Source: Streptomyces physcomitrii (GTDB taxonomy: Bacteria > Actinomycetota > Actinomycetes > Streptomycetales > Streptomycetaceae). Taken from it: DNA of 64,000 nucleotides. The notes under the pieces were generated by a model, which saw nothing but the letters and a program-made list of their open reading frames with translations, ran no database searches and was not told the DNA's origin. Position numbers and translations under genes: made by a program. Shown piece by piece: positions 23,505-32,661 of the stretch; positions within the stretch are counted from its first letter, which is position 1, and every line of letters begins with the position of its first letter. The DNA lies in assembly GCF_012273655.1 (NCBI RefSeq), contig NZ_JAAWWP010000003.1, forward strand, positions 402,175-466,174, read 5' to 3'.

Positions 23505-23857
23505 AGTACCCACTGCTGGCGCTGATCAAGATCTACCAGTGGACCATCAGCCCGCTGCTCGGGCCGGTCTGCAAGTACTACCCCTCGTGTTCCCACTACG
23601 GCTTCCAGGCCATCGACCGGCATGGCGCGGTCAAGGGAACGGCACTGACCGCCTGGCGCATCCTGCGGTGCAATCCGTGGTCCGCCGGTGGTGTCGATCA
23701 TGTACCGCCGCGCAAGCGACCGCGCTGGCACGAGATGCTGCGCACTGCCTGGCGCGAACGCAAGGGCGGGCCTCCCGCCGCCGGTGCGCCGTCCGGGTGC
23801 CACCACGAGCCCCCGGGTCACGCCGCCGAGACCCCGTCCCATGCTCAAGGAGCCTGA
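23501..23857 (+). CDS. yidD: Membrane protein insertion efficiency factor YidD
   Basis: 118 residues. The conserved core is [18 protein letters not shown], then [15 protein letters not shown] and RILRCNPW, with the family cysteines. YidD is a small membrane-associated protein that assists YidC-mediated insertion. The C-terminal 45 residues (Pro/Gly/His-rich) are an extension beyond the about 75-residue core. It is coupled to rnpA by a 4-bp overlap and precedes yidC by 3 bp. Confidence 0.95.
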   Translation: MKYPLLALIKIYQWTISPLLGPVCKYYPSCSHYGFQAIDRHGAVKGTALTAWRILRCNPWSAGGVDHVPPRKRPRWHEMLRTAWRERKGGPPAAGAPSGCHHEPPGHAAETPSHAQGA

Positions 23858-23860
23858 TTA

Positions 23861-25150
23861 GTGGACACGATTGCCAGTCTCTTCAGCTTCATCACCACAC
23901 CGGTGTCCTGGGTCATCGTCCAGTTCCACAAGGTGTTCGGTGCGATCTTCGGTGAAGACACGGGCTGGGCCTGGGGCCTGTCCATCGTGTCCCTGGTGGT
24001 CCTGATCCGTATCTGCCTGATCCCGCTCTTCGTGAAGCAGATCAAGGCGACGCGGGCGATGCAGACGCTGCAGCCCGAGATGAAGAAGATCCAGGAGCGC
24101 TACAAGAACGACAAGCAGCGTCAGTCCGAAGAGATGATGAAGCTGTACAAGGAGACGGGCACCAACCCGCTCTCCTCGTGCCTTCCCATCCTGGCGCAGT
24201 CGCCGTTCTTCTTCGCCCTGTACCACGTGCTCAGCGCCATCGCCTCGGGTGACACCATCGGCGTCATCGACCGGCCGCTGCTCGACAGCGCTCGGAACGC
24301 GCACATCTTCGGCGCCCCGCTCGCCGCGAAGTTCATGGACAGCGGGGACAAGGTCGCCGCGCTCGACGCCTCCCTGACCGATGTCCGCCTCGTCACCGCG
24401 ATCATGATCGTGATGATGTCGCTGTCGCAGTTCTACACGCAGCGCCAGCTGATGACGAAGAACGTCGACACCACCGTGAAGACGCCGTTCATGCAGCAGC
24501 AGAAGATGCTGATGTACGTCTTCCCCGTCATCTTCGCCGTCTTCGGCATCAACTTCCCCGTCGGCGTCCTCGTCTACTGGCTGACCACCAACGTGTGGAC
24601 CATGGGCCAGCAGATGTACGTGATCCGCCAGAACCCCACCCCCGGCAGCAAGGCCCAGGCCTCCTACCTGGAGCGCCTGCTCAAGCACGTCACGCACGCC
24701 GAGAAGGTCCGCAGCCGCCGCGACCGCAACGCCATCAAGGCCATCGTCGCCAAGGGCCGCGACCGCAACGAGTTCGAGCGCAAGTTCATCAACGGGCTCA
24801 GCAAGGCCGGCCTCGCCGCCCAGACCGACGGCTCGGTCGACAAGAGCGAGTCGGGTGCCGTCGCCACCGAGACCGAGGACGGCGTCCAGGCCGGAGCGCC
24901 CAAGCGCCAGCAGCCCAAGCGCCAGTCCAAGGCCCAGCGGCAGTCCACCACCGGGGCGCCCAAGAGCGCCGCGGAGAAGACCTCCCTGTCCAAGGACGAG
25001 GCCGACGAGCCGGAGGACACCCCACCGGCCAAGGGATCCTCGGCACAGTCCCCGTCCGGGGGCGGCAAGTCCGCCTCCGGTAACGCCCGCCAAGCCAAGT
25101 CCGGACAGCGCAAGGGCCCGCAGCGTCCCAAGCACCCGTCCAAGAAGTAA
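23861..25150 (+). CDS. yidC: YidC/Oxa1 membrane protein insertase
   Basis: 429 residues from GTG 23861 with AAGGAG 9 nt upstream. It has a short periplasmic N-terminus typical of Gram-positive YidC, then the Oxa1 core: [20 protein letters not shown] with the hydrophilic-groove arginine, the coiled cytoplasmic loop [18 protein letters not shown], then [20 protein letters not shown] and later helices. A 150-residue Ser/Lys/Ala-rich basic tail probably contacts ribosomes. It inserts membrane proteins alone or with Sec. Confidence 0.96.
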   Translation: MDTIASLFSFITTPVSWVIVQFHKVFGAIFGEDTGWAWGLSIVSLVVLIRICLIPLFVKQIKATRAMQTLQPEMKKIQERYKNDKQRQSEEMMKLYKETGTNPLSSCLPILAQSPFFFALYHVLSAIASGDTIGVIDRPLLDSARNAHIFGAPLAAKFMDSGDKVAALDASLTDVRLVTAIMIVMMSLSQFYTQRQLMTKNVDTTVKTPFMQQQKMLMYVFPVIFAVFGINFPVGVLVYWLTTNVWTMGQQMYVIRQNPTPGSKAQASYLERLLKHVTHAEKVRSRRDRNAIKAIVAKGRDRNEFERKFINGLSKAGLAAQTDGSVDKSESGAVATETEDGVQAGAPKRQQPKRQSKAQRQSTTGAPKSAAEKTSLSKDEADEPEDTPPAKGSSAQSPSGGGKSASGNARQAKSGQRKGPQRPKHPSKK

Positions 25151-25164
25151 GAAGGAGTCCATCC

Positions 25165-25674
25165 GTGACGGAAGGCACCATCTCCCCCGAAGCCGAGGGC
25201 GACACCCTGACCCGCCTCGAGCAGGAAGGTGAGATCGCGGCGGACTACCTGGAGGGTCTGCTGGACATCGCCGACCTCGACGGTGACATCGACATGGACG
25301 TGGAGGCCGACCGGGCCGCCGTGTCGATCATCAGCGACGCGAGTGGCCGGGATCTGCAGAAGCTCGTCGGACGGGACGGGGAGGTCCTCGAAGCCCTCCA
25401 GGAGCTGACCCGTCTCGCCGTGCACCGGGAGACCGGTGACCGCAGCCGCCTCATGCTCGACATCGCCGGGTTCCGCGCCAAGAAGCGCACCGAGCTCTCC
25501 GACCTCGGTGCCAAGGCCGCCGCCGATGTGAAGAGCTCGGGCGAGCCGGTGAAGCTGCAGCCGATGACCCCCTTCGAGCGCAAGGTCGTGCACGACGCGG
25601 TCAAGGCGGCGGGCCTGCGCAGCGAGTCCGAGGGCGAGGAGCCCCAGCGCTTCGTCGTCGTTCTGCCTGCCTGA
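25165..25674 (+). CDS. jag: Jag/KhpB RNA-binding protein (KH and R3H domains)
   Basis: 169 residues, 14 bp after yidC. An acidic N-terminus precedes a KH-like domain (LVGRDGEVLEALQELTRLAV) and the C-terminal R3H motif MTPFERKVVHDAVKAA, with its Arg-x3-His spacing (ERKVVH). It is a conserved partner of YidC in the genome and, in Firmicutes, binds RNA with KhpA and affects cell elongation and division. The role in Streptomyces is not established from the sequence. Confidence 0.92.
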   Translation: MTEGTISPEAEGDTLTRLEQEGEIAADYLEGLLDIADLDGDIDMDVEADRAAVSIISDASGRDLQKLVGRDGEVLEALQELTRLAVHRETGDRSRLMLDIAGFRAKKRTELSDLGAKAAADVKSSGEPVKLQPMTPFERKVVHDAVKAAGLRSESEGEEPQRFVVVLPA

Positions 25675-25694
25675 GCGGCACCTCACGTTTTTCC

Positions 25695-25722
25695 GGCCCC
25701 GTCTGTGTGTGCAGACGGGGCC
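25695..25722 (+). terminator. Hairpin between jag and rsmG
   Basis: GGCCCCGTCTG pairs perfectly with CAGACGGGGCC (11 bp) around a 6-nt loop, followed by a short T-rich stretch (CTCTTTG). It separates the rpmH-jag series from rsmG, at least in part. Confidence 0.8.
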
Positions 25723-25786
25723 GCTCTTTGTCAGCCTGAGAGCCAGTACGCCCAGCGTGGGTGGCTCGGTATGGAAGGACGGTCCC

Positions 25787-26503
25787 GTGACGGAGGAAGC
25801 GGAGCTCCCCCCGGCGCCGGAGCAGGCCCGGAAGATCTTCGGTGAGCGCTACCAGGACGCGGTCCGGTACGCCGAGCTGCTCGCCGAGACCGGCGTGCAG
25901 CGCGGGCTGATCGGTCCGCGTGAGGTGCCCAGACTCTGGGAGCGGCACCTGATGAACTGCGCCGTGCTCTCCGAGGTCGTCCCCGAGGGCGTGACCGTCT
26001 GTGATGTGGGCTCCGGCGCCGGGCTGCCCGGGATCCCGCTCGCCCTTGTCCGGCCCGACCTCAAGATCACCCTCCTTGAGCCCTTGCTCCGCCGGACCAA
26101 CTTCCTCTCCGAGGTGGTCGAACTCCTGGGCCTCGATCATGTGACCGTGGTGCGCGGGCGCGCCGAGGAGGTACTCGGCCAGCTCACCCCCGTCCATGTG
26201 GTCACCGCCCGCGCGGTCGCCCCGCTGGACCGCCTCGCGGCCTGGGGAGTGCCCTTGCTGCGCCCCTACGGGGAGATGCTCGCCCTCAAGGGGGACGCGG
26301 CGCATGAGGAGGTCAAGGCTGCCGGGGCGGCGCTCAGCAAGCTGGGGGCCCAAGACGTCTCGATCGTCCAGGTCGGCGAGGGTCTGGTCGATCCGCTGTC
26401 CACGGTCGTACGTGTCCAGGTCGGCGAGAGCCCCGGTGGCGTGCGCTTCGCGGCGAAGCGCGCCAAGGCCGCCCGAACGGAACGTACCCGTCGGCGCCGC
26501 TGA
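25787..26503 (+). CDS. rsmG: 16S rRNA (guanine527-N7)-methyltransferase RsmG (GidB)
   Basis: 238 residues from GTG 25787 with GGAAGGAC upstream; the frame is open 26 codons further, but those overlap the terminator. The SAM-binding motif is VCDVGSGAGLPGIPLALVRP, preceded by the family segment LWERHLMNCAVL. It modifies G527 of 16S rRNA; loss gives low-level streptomycin resistance and can enhance antibiotic production in Streptomyces. The C-terminus is Arg-rich. It precedes parA by 395 bp. Confidence 0.96.
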   Translation: MTEEAELPPAPEQARKIFGERYQDAVRYAELLAETGVQRGLIGPREVPRLWERHLMNCAVLSEVVPEGVTVCDVGSGAGLPGIPLALVRPDLKITLLEPLLRRTNFLSEVVELLGLDHVTVVRGRAEEVLGQLTPVHVVTARAVAPLDRLAAWGVPLLRPYGEMLALKGDAAHEEVKAAGAALSKLGAQDVSIVQVGEGLVDPLSTVVRVQVGESPGGVRFAAKRAKAARTERTRRRR

Positions 26504-26668
26504 GGGGACAGGGGGTCGCGGCTGAACTGAGCCGAGGCCGCCCGTACATGAGACATACGCATGGGCCGACAACTCGGCCGTCTCGCCGAGTTGACCGTCC
26601 CCGCCGGGTACACCGGAGCCCCTTGACCGGAGTGTCGGTAATGTCCGCGCCGGGTGCGAGCGACATCG

Positions 26669-26684
26669 TGTTTCACGTGAAACG
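26669..26684. other. parS: parS site between rsmG and parA
   Basis: TGTTTCACGTGAAACG matches the 16-bp ParB-binding consensus at 15 positions, and the 14-bp core palindrome GTTTCACGTGAAAC is perfect. It lies about 230 bp upstream of parA. Weak flanking inverted repeats (GAGCGA / TCGCTC) surround it. Confidence 0.95.
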
Positions 26685-26898
26685 TCGTTCGCTCTTGCAT
26701 GGCATCATCAATCGCGGCCGCACAGCGGCAGCACCCCGTGACCGTCGGTCCCAGAGTGCCCTCGGGTCCCCCAGAAGGGGGGCGGAGTTTTCCACAGAGC
26801 CGGATTTCTCCACAGAAGACCCGGGCTCGCTGGTTCCTGACCCCGAAGGCATGGGAGGCTCTGTTCATTGCGAGCCTGTAGTCGAGGAGAGTGAATCC

Positions 26899-27927
26899 TT
26901 GCGGTCCGACGCCAACATCGCGGGACCGATGACCGATCCGGTCCCCGGTCCCCGCACCGAGACGGCGGGGGAGGATGTTTCACGTGAAACACCGGCCCCG
27001 ATGGATAACACCCCGATCGGTCGTGCTGCCCAACTCGCTGTCGAGGCGCTGGGTCGTGCGGGCGAGGGGCTGCCACGGCCGGAGGAGACTCGGGTCATGG
27101 TGGTCGCCAACCAGAAGGGCGGGGTGGGGAAGACGACCACCACCGTCAATCTGGCGGCCTCCCTTGCTCTCCACGGCGGCCGGGTACTGGTGATCGACCT
27201 CGACCCGCAGGGGAACGCCTCTACGGCGCTGGGGATCGACCACCACGCCGAGGTGCCCTCCATCTACGACGTCCTGGTGGAGAGCAAGCCGCTCTCCGAG
27301 GTCGTACAGCCGGTCCCGGATGTCGAAGGGCTCTTCTGTGCCCCGGCCACCATCGATCTCGCCGGTGCGGAGATCGAGTTGGTGTCCCTGGTGGCGCGGG
27401 AGAGCAGGCTCCAGAAGGCGATCGACGCCTATGAGCAGCCGCTGGACTACGTCCTCATCGACTGCCCGCCCTCCCTCGGTCTGCTGACCGTCAACGCGCT
27501 GGTGGCCGGTGCGGAGGTCCTCATCCCCATCCAGTGCGAGTACTACGCGCTGGAGGGGCTGGGCCAGCTGCTCCGCAATGTCGAGTTGGTACGGGGTCAC
27601 CTCAACCCGAGCCTGCATGTCTCGACGATTCTGCTCACCATGTACGACGGGCGGACCCGACTCGCCTCGCAGGTCGCCGACGAGGTACGCAATCACTTCG
27701 GCGAGGAGGTGCTGCGGACCAGCATCCCGCGTTCGGTCCGCATCTCCGAGGCGCCGAGCTACGGGCAGACCGTGCTGACGTACGACCCCGGCTCCAGCGG
27801 TGCGCTCTCCTATCTTGAGGCGGCGCGTGAACTGGCCCTGCGCGGGGTGGGCATCCGGTACGACGAGCACCAGGGCTATGTGAGCCCGCAGAACGACCAG
27901 CAGAGCACGGCGGAGGGGATCCAGTGA
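26899..27927 (+). CDS. parA: Chromosome-partitioning ATPase ParA
   Basis: 342 residues if translation begins at TTG 26899, which has GAGGAGAG upstream and is where G/C third-position bias starts; an ATG at 26851 would add 16 residues. The deviant Walker A is [19 protein letters not shown], followed by DLDPQGNAS and Walker [12 protein letters not shown]. In Streptomyces, ParA polymerises from hyphal tips and positions ParB-oriC complexes. A parS site (26976-26991) lies within the N-terminal coding region and encodes VSRET. The parB start overlaps the stop. Confidence 0.95.
   Translation: MRSDANIAGPMTDPVPGPRTETAGEDVSRETPAPMDNTPIGRAAQLAVEALGRAGEGLPRPEETRVMVVANQKGGVGKTTTTVNLAASLALHGGRVLVIDLDPQGNASTALGIDHHAEVPSIYDVLVESKPLSEVVQPVPDVEGLFCAPATIDLAGAEIELVSLVARESRLQKAIDAYEQPLDYVLIDCPPSLGLLTVNALVAGAEVLIPIQCEYYALEGLGQLLRNVELVRGHLNPSLHVSTILLTMYDGRTRLASQVADEVRNHFGEEVLRTSIPRSVRISEAPSYGQTVLTYDPGSSGALSYLEAARELALRGVGIRYDEHQGYVSPQNDQQSTAEGIQ
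26976..26991. other. parS: parS site inside parA
   Basis: A perfect TGTTTCACGTGAAACA lies within the N-terminal, poorly conserved part of parA, where it is read as part of D-V-S-R-E-T. Confidence 0.97.
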
Positions 27928-29048
27928 GCGAGCGTAGGAGGGGACTGGGGCGGGGTCTGGGCGCACTGATCCCCGCGGCCCCGACACCACCGGAGAAGCC
28001 CGCCTCGGCGGCGGGGGAGGACGGCAGCACGCCCGCTCCCACCACGGTTCCGGTACTGACCGCGGAGCGAGGAGTCGCCGCGGCGAAGGTGGCCTCACTC
28101 CCCCAGGGAACGGTCTCACCCGAGAACGAGGAACCGGCGGTCCCAGCGGACGCAGAGGAGTGGAAGAGCCCCGCGGGCGCGCACTTCGCCGAGATCCCGA
28201 TCGACGCCATCACCCCGAACCCGCGGCAGCCCCGTGAGGTCTTCGACGAGGACGCCCTCGCCGAGCTCGTCACCTCCATCAAGGAGGTCGGTCTCCTCCA
28301 GCCGGTCGTCGTACGGCAGTTGGGCACCGGTCGCTACGAGCTCATCATGGGTGAGCGTCGCTGGCGTGCCTGCCGCGAGGCCGGGCTGGAGAACATCCCG
28401 GCCATCGTCCGCGCCACGGACGACGAGAAGCTGCTCCTGGACGCCCTGCTGGAGAACCTCCACCGGGCCCAGCTGAACCCGCTGGAAGAGGCGGCCGCCT
28501 ACGACCAGTTGCTCAAGGACTTCAACTGCACCCATGACCAGCTCGCCGACCGCATCGGCCGCTCCCGTCCGCAGGTCTCCAACACTCTCCGTCTGCTGAA
28601 GCTGTCACCGGCGGTGCAGCGGCGGGTGGCCGCGGGTGTCCTCTCCGCGGGGCATGCTCGTGCCCTGCTCTCCGTGGAGGATTCGGAGGAGCAGGACAGG
28701 CTGGCGCACCGCATTGTCGCCGAGGGGCTCTCGGTCCGTGCGGTCGAGGAGATCGTGACGCTGATGGGCTCCCGCCCGCAGAGCGCACCCCGGGCCAAGG
28801 GCCCGCGGGCCGGCGCCCGGGTCTCCCCGGCGCTGACGCATCTGGCCTCCCGGCTCTCGGACCGCTTCGAGACCCGGGTGAAGGTGGACCTCGGGCAGAA
28901 GAAGGGCAAGATCGTCGTCGAGTTCGCCTCGATAGACGATCTGGAGCGCATCCTCGGCACCCTCGCCCCCGGCGAGGGCCCGGTGATGCAAGCCTCGCCC
29001 GCCGAGGAGGACGACCCGGAGGGCGCGGAGGGCGAGGACGAGAGCTGA
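27924..29048 (+). CDS. parB: Chromosome-partitioning protein ParB (parS-binding CTPase)
   Basis: 374 residues from GTG 27924, overlapping the parA stop (GTGA). After an [15 protein letters not shown]-terminus that contacts ParA and a flexible linker, the CTP-binding motif is [12 protein letters not shown], followed by [14 protein letters not shown]. The helix-turn-helix [20 protein letters not shown] binds parS. The C-terminal dimerisation segment is acidic. ParB loads at the parS sites in this window and spreads to form the oriC-proximal complex. Confidence 0.96.
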   Translation: MSERRRGLGRGLGALIPAAPTPPEKPASAAGEDGSTPAPTTVPVLTAERGVAAAKVASLPQGTVSPENEEPAVPADAEEWKSPAGAHFAEIPIDAITPNPRQPREVFDEDALAELVTSIKEVGLLQPVVVRQLGTGRYELIMGERRWRACREAGLENIPAIVRATDDEKLLLDALLENLHRAQLNPLEEAAAYDQLLKDFNCTHDQLADRIGRSRPQVSNTLRLLKLSPAVQRRVAAGVLSAGHARALLSVEDSEEQDRLAHRIVAEGLSVRAVEEIVTLMGSRPQSAPRAKGPRAGARVSPALTHLASRLSDRFETRVKVDLGQKKGKIVVEFASIDDLERILGTLAPGEGPVMQASPAEEDDPEGAEGEDES

Positions 29049-29087
29049 GTCCGCCTCGCGGACGAGCACCCCGCAACAGGGGTGCGC

Positions 29088-29132
29088 AGAGCGGGCCGTG
29101 TCCGGTGTGTGCCGGAAAACGGCCCGCTCTTT
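29088..29132 (+). terminator. Terminator after parAB
   Basis: AGAGCGGGCCGT pairs with ACGGCCCGCTCT (12 bp) with an inner CCGG-CCGG hairpin in the loop, followed by TTTGCTTT. It lies 40 bp after the parB stop. Confidence 0.85.
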
Positions 29133-29225
29133 GCTTTACGGCAGTTTCGAGGCAATCGCTTCCTCGCTACGATGCGGAGAAGTACGGCGCATCCGACTGT
29201 CGGTACCGCAGAGGGAGGCGGCTCC

Positions 29226-29483
29226 ATGCCCATGGCGAGCCGCACGGGACTGGTCGCAGCGGCCCTCGGCCTGGGCGCGGTCGGCGGATTTCTCGGGAGT
29301 CTGCTCAGGGAGCAGAGCGCGCTGAGCGCCGCCCGGGAGTGTGTCGGCGAGGAAAGTGAGGAAGTGCCTCCATGGGGCGTCGACTCGTGCCGCTCACGCT
29401 GGACAATCTCTCGGATCTCCCCAGCCGCTGCCGTGCGTGCGTTTACTGGGAGCTCGATCCCGTCAGCGGGCAGGACGCGGTAA
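29226..29483 (+). CDS. Possible small hydrophobic protein overlapping the GNAT gene
   Basis: An ATG at 29226 with GGGAGGCGG upstream begins MASRTGLVAAALGLGAVGG (after MP), a hydrophobic helix, then a charged segment, with typical G/C third positions for about 40 codons. The frame then runs 112 bp into the GNAT gene in another phase, where bias is lost. It may be a real short membrane protein or an N-terminal remnant. I do not recognise a family. Confidence 0.33.
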   Translation: MPMASRTGLVAAALGLGAVGGFLGSLLREQSALSAARECVGEESEEVPPWGVDSCRSRWTISRISPAAAVRAFTGSSIPSAGRTR

Positions 29484-29989
29484 AGGCGGGTACCCCGCAC
29501 CTCGAAAAGGAGGCCTGGATCTCCGCGGTCCTCCTCGACTGGGGATCCTGCGGTCGCGTGGTCTACGTCGATGAGCAACCGGTGGGCTTTGTGCTCTACG
29601 CTCCCCCCGCCTATGTCCCCCGCGCCATGGCCTTTCCCACCAGCCCGGTCTCCCCGGACGCCGTGCAGCTGATGACCTCCTGGATCGCTCCGGGCTTCCA
29701 GGGGCAGGGACTGGGCCGGGTGATCGTGCAGACGGTGGCCAAGGATCTGCTGCGCCGAGGCTTCAAGGCCATCGAGGCCTTCGGGGACGCCCGTTGGGAG
29801 GGCCCCGCCTGTCTGCTGCCCGCCGACCATCTCCTCTCCGTCGGCTTCAAGACGGTACGGCCGCACCCCTCGTACCCGCGTCTTCGCCTGGAGCTGCGTT
29901 CCACGCTCTCCTGGAAGGAGGACGTGGAGATGGCGATCGACCGCCTCCTCGGCGCCGTCCAGAAGGAGCCCGCGCTCCGTCCGCTGTGA
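29372..29989 (+). CDS. GNAT-family N-acetyltransferase
   Basis: 205 residues from ATG 29372 with GAGGAAG upstream. Segments typical of GNAT folds are WGSCGRVVYVDEQPVGFVLY and the acetyl-CoA pyrophosphate loop PGFQGQGLGRVIVQTVAKDL (Q-x-x-G-x-G/A), then GFKAIEAFGD. Substrate unknown. The N-terminal CRACVYWELDP motif resembles a conserved actinobacterial subfamily located between parB and trxA. It is followed by a bidirectional terminator and parS. Confidence 0.87.
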   Translation: MGRRLVPLTLDNLSDLPSRCRACVYWELDPVSGQDAVKAGTPHLEKEAWISAVLLDWGSCGRVVYVDEQPVGFVLYAPPAYVPRAMAFPTSPVSPDAVQLMTSWIAPGFQGQGLGRVIVQTVAKDLLRRGFKAIEAFGDARWEGPACLLPADHLLSVGFKTVRPHPSYPRLRLELRSTLSWKEDVEMAIDRLLGAVQKEPALRPL

Positions 29990-30036
29990 GGTCGTCCGCT
30001 GTCAGGCCAGGACCGGCCCGCGCCTCGGAATGCAGA

Positions 30037-30064
30037 ACGGGCCGGTCCCGAAGGACCGGCCCGT
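30037..30064. terminator. Bidirectional terminator between the GNAT gene and trxA
   Basis: ACGGGCCGGTCC pairs perfectly with GGACCGGCCCGT (12 bp) around CGAA. It lies between convergent genes and just before a parS site. Confidence 0.88.
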
Positions 30065-30068
30065 CGCA

Positions 30069-30084
30069 TGTTTCACGTGAAACA
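30069..30084. other. parS: parS site between the GNAT gene and trxA
   Basis: A perfect TGTTTCACGTGAAACA lies 4 bp from the end of the terminator hairpin and 20 bp from the trxA stop. Confidence 0.97.
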
Positions 30085-30104
30085 GTGCCGCGTACTGCTC
30101 GACC

Positions 30105-30437
30105 TCACTCGGCGATGAAGTCCTCGAGGTCGCGGATGAGCGCGGCCTTGGGCTTGGCGCCGACGATGGTCTTGGCGACCTCACCACCCTGGTAGACGCT
30201 GAGGGTCGGGATGGACATGACCCCGTAGCGCGCGGCCGTGTTGGGGTTCTCGTCGATGTTGAGCTTGACGATCTCGATCTTGTCCCCGTGCTCGGCGGCG
30301 ATGGCCTCGAGGGAGGGGGCGATCTGGCGGCAGGGTCCGCACCAGGCGGCCCAGAAGTCCACCAGCACGGGCTTCTCGTTCTTGAGTACGTCCTGCTCGA
30401 AGGTCTCGTCGGTGACGACCTTGAGGTTGCCGGCCAC
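30105..30437 (-). CDS. trxA: Thioredoxin
   Basis: 110 residues with the active site FWAAWCGPCRQIAPSLEAIA and the cis-proline segment MSIPTLSVYQGG. It reduces protein disulfides, re-reduced by TrxB encoded 44 bp upstream. In Streptomyces trxBA belongs to the SigR disulfide-stress regulon, and a matching promoter is seen upstream of trxB. Confidence 0.97.
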   Translation of the reverse strand: MAGNLKVVTDETFEQDVLKNEKPVLVDFWAAWCGPCRQIAPSLEAIAAEHGDKIEIVKLNIDENPNTAARYGVMSIPTLSVYQGGEVAKTIVGAKPKAALIRDLEDFIAE

Positions 30438-30481
30438 GGCGGGCTCCTTAGATGTTGTGCGGCGGGGGTGTACGAGGTGGA

Positions 30482-31447
30482 TCAGACGGCGGCTGCGGCC
30501 ACGGCCGCCTCGCCGTCGGTGAGCGCGGCGAGGTAGCGCTCCGCGTCCAGAGCGGCCGAGCAGCCGGTACCGGCCGCGGTGATCGCCTGGCGGTAGGTGT
30601 GGTCCACGACGTCTCCGGCGCCGAAGACGCCGGTGAGGTTCGTACGGGTGGACGGGGACTGGACCACGAGGTAGCCCTCGTCGTCGAGGTCGAGCTGACC
30701 CTTGAAGAGTTCGGTGCGCGGGTCGTGGCCGATCGCGATGAACAGGCCGGTCACCGGGAGCGCGGAGGTCTCGCCCGTCTTGACGTTGCGGAGTGTCAGG
30801 CCGGAGAGCTTCTGGTCGCCCTGGACCTCGGCCACCTCGCTGTCCCAGATGAAGGAGATCTTCGGATCGGCGAAGGCTCGCTCCTGCATCGCCTTGGACG
30901 CGCGGAGCGAGTCACGGCGGTGGACGATCGTCACCGACTTCGCGAAGCGGGAGAGGAAGGTCGCCTCCTCCATCGCGGTGTCACCGCCGCCGATGACGGC
31001 GATGTCCTGGTCGCGGAAGAAGAAGCCGTCACAGGTAGCGCACCAGGAGACGCCGCGTCCGGAGAGCGCGTCCTCCTTCGGCAGGCCGAGCTTGCGGTGC
31101 TGGCTGCCGGTCGCCACGATGACGGCCTTCGCCTGGTGGACCGTGCCCACGGTGTCGGTGACGGTCTTGATCTCGCCGGAGAGGTCGACCGAGACGATGT
31201 CGTCGGCCACCAGCTCGGCGCCGAAGCGCTCGGCCTGGGCACGCATCCCGTCCATGAGGTCGGGGCCCATGATGCCGTCCTGGAAGCCGGGGAAGTTCTC
31301 CACCTCGGTGGTGTTCATGAGCGCACCACCAGCGGTGACGGCGCCCTCGAATACCAGCGGCTTGAGCGAGGCGCGCGCGGTGTACAGCGCTGCCGTGTAG
31401 CCGGCAGGCCCGGAGCCGATGATGATCACGTTACGAACGTCGGTCAC
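30482..31447 (-). CDS. trxB: Thioredoxin-disulfide reductase
   Basis: 321 residues from GTG 31447 with AAGGA upstream. The FAD site is [18 protein letters not shown]. The redox pair is in [10 protein letters not shown], the NADPH site is [13 protein letters not shown], and the C-terminal FAD-binding segment is [21 protein letters not shown]. It transfers electrons from NADPH to thioredoxin. It forms an operon with trxA and is probably driven by the SigR-type promoter 70-95 bp upstream. Confidence 0.97.
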   Translation of the reverse strand: MTDVRNVIIIGSGPAGYTAALYTARASLKPLVFEGAVTAGGALMNTTEVENFPGFQDGIMGPDLMDGMRAQAERFGAELVADDIVSVDLSGEIKTVTDTVGTVHQAKAVIVATGSQHRKLGLPKEDALSGRGVSWCATCDGFFFRDQDIAVIGGGDTAMEEATFLSRFAKSVTIVHRRDSLRASKAMQERAFADPKISFIWDSEVAEVQGDQKLSGLTLRNVKTGETSALPVTGLFIAIGHDPRTELFKGQLDLDDEGYLVVQSPSTRTNLTGVFGAGDVVDHTYRQAITAAGTGCSAALDAERYLAALTDGEAAVAAAAV

Positions 31448-31514
31448 GGCTTGATTCCTTGTCTCTGGCGACTGCGTACTCCCGGCGGGATCCTTGAGTC
31501 CTCCCACCCGACCC

Positions 31515-31541
31515 AACGGATCCTACGGGGCGTGCATTCCC
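31515..31541 (-). promoter_or_regulatory. SigR-type promoter of trxBA
   Basis: Read leftward: GGGAAT (31541-31536), exactly 18 bp, then GTT (31517-31515). This is the established SigR consensus GGGAAT-N18-GTT, which drives trxBA in S. coelicolor under thiol-oxidative stress. It lies between trxB and the anti-sigma gene, so trxBA can be expressed apart from sigM. Confidence 0.88.
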
Positions 31542-31635
31542 GAGGGGACCGCCCGTTCACGGGTCCGGGCAAGTGCGCCGGAAAGTGTGTCGGAGACCAC
31601 CGCGACGACAGAGGGGGATGCGGAGGGCCGCGGCC

Positions 31636-32661
31636 TCAGCGCCGTGCGTAGGAATCCGTGGAGAGGATCTCACCGCTCGCCGTCTTGCCCTGGTCGACGC
31701 AGGAAGCATCCACCACATAGGCCGAGACCTGCTTGGCGTCGGAGGGGTGGGGCAGCACGACGAGGTACGCGGGCTTGCCCTGATAGGTGCCCTGCTCGGC
31801 GGCGAGCGGCGCGTTCTTGCGGCCGATGCCCTTTTCGACGCAGGAGGGAATCTTCACCGCGGGCAGCTCCTGGCGCAGAGGCGCGTCGGACGGAGCGTCC
31901 GGGCTCGACTTCACGTCGAAGGAGGGAGTCGACTGCTTGGGCGAGGGAACGGCCTTCTCGCCGTCCAGGAGCTTACCGACCCGCGACTCCATGGTGGAGT
32001 CGGAGAAGGTGGTCCCCTTGTGCTGGTTCTCCGCCGTGGTCTGCGAACCGTCATCGTCCTGACCACCGACCACCTGGAACAGCAGACCCCCGAGGCCCAG
32101 CGCGGCCACGGTGAAGACGGCTCCGAGAGCGACCACCCGGCGGCGACCGGCGCGACGCCCACCACGGCCGGGTCCGGTGGTGCCCTTGGCGCGTCCCGCG
32201 GGCCGGTACCCGGAGGAAGCCTTCGATGTTTCACGTGAAACATGGCTGCCCTTGCGACCCGGGCGTGCCGGGTTCTGGACATCCAGCTCGGCGTCCTTGT
32301 CGTGCGCGCTCGCGCCGGATGCCGAGGCGAGGGCGCCGGTCTCGGCGAGTCCCTCGATCTCCGGAGGGGTGACCGGCTCCGCCGAGGAACCGACCGTCTG
32401 GTCTTCCGGCGCGGTGGCGGCGAGCAGGGCTTCGGCGGCCAGGGCCGCGTCGATCCGCTCGGCGACATCCACCGGCATGGGCGTGGACGGGGGAAGGGTG
32501 CCGAGGAGCCCGCGGATCTCCTCCAGAGACGCGTGCACATCCCGGCAGTCCGCGCAGGACTCCAGGTGCCGATGAATCTCCTCGCTGCGGGCAGGCGTCA
32601 GCAGGCCCTCGGTGAGATCGGAGATCTCGGTGACGTCCGGATGCTCAGCTGCCCCGGTCAC
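31636..32661 (-). CDS. Membrane anti-sigma factor, probable SigM regulator
   Basis: 341 residues. The N-terminus has the zinc-finger anti-sigma motif H-x3-C-x2-C (HRHLESCADC). A linker follows, then a single membrane helix RRVVALGAVFTVAALGLGGL near residue 180, and an extracytoplasmic C-terminal domain with two cysteines. The ATG overlaps the sigM stop (ATGA), the usual arrangement of an ECF sigma and its inhibitor, and the position matches mycobacterial rsmA after sigM. A parS site (32227-32242) lies in the linker and is read as HVSRET. Confidence 0.88.
   Translation of the reverse strand: MTGAAEHPDVTEISDLTEGLLTPARSEEIHRHLESCADCRDVHASLEEIRGLLGTLPPSTPMPVDVAERIDAALAAEALLAATAPEDQTVGSSAEPVTPPEIEGLAETGALASASGASAHDKDAELDVQNPARPGRKGSHVSRETSKASSGYRPAGRAKGTTGPGRGGRRAGRRRVVALGAVFTVAALGLGGLLFQVVGGQDDDGSQTTAENQHKGTTFSDSTMESRVGKLLDGEKAVPSPKQSTPSFDVKSSPDAPSDAPLRQELPAVKIPSCVEKGIGRKNAPLAAEQGTYQGKPAYLVVLPHPSDAKQVSAYVVDASCVDQGKTASGEILSTDSYARR
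32227..32242. other. parS: parS site inside the anti-sigma gene
   Basis: A perfect TGTTTCACGTGAAACA lies within the disordered linker coding region, read leftward as H-V-S-R-E-T. Confidence 0.97.
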
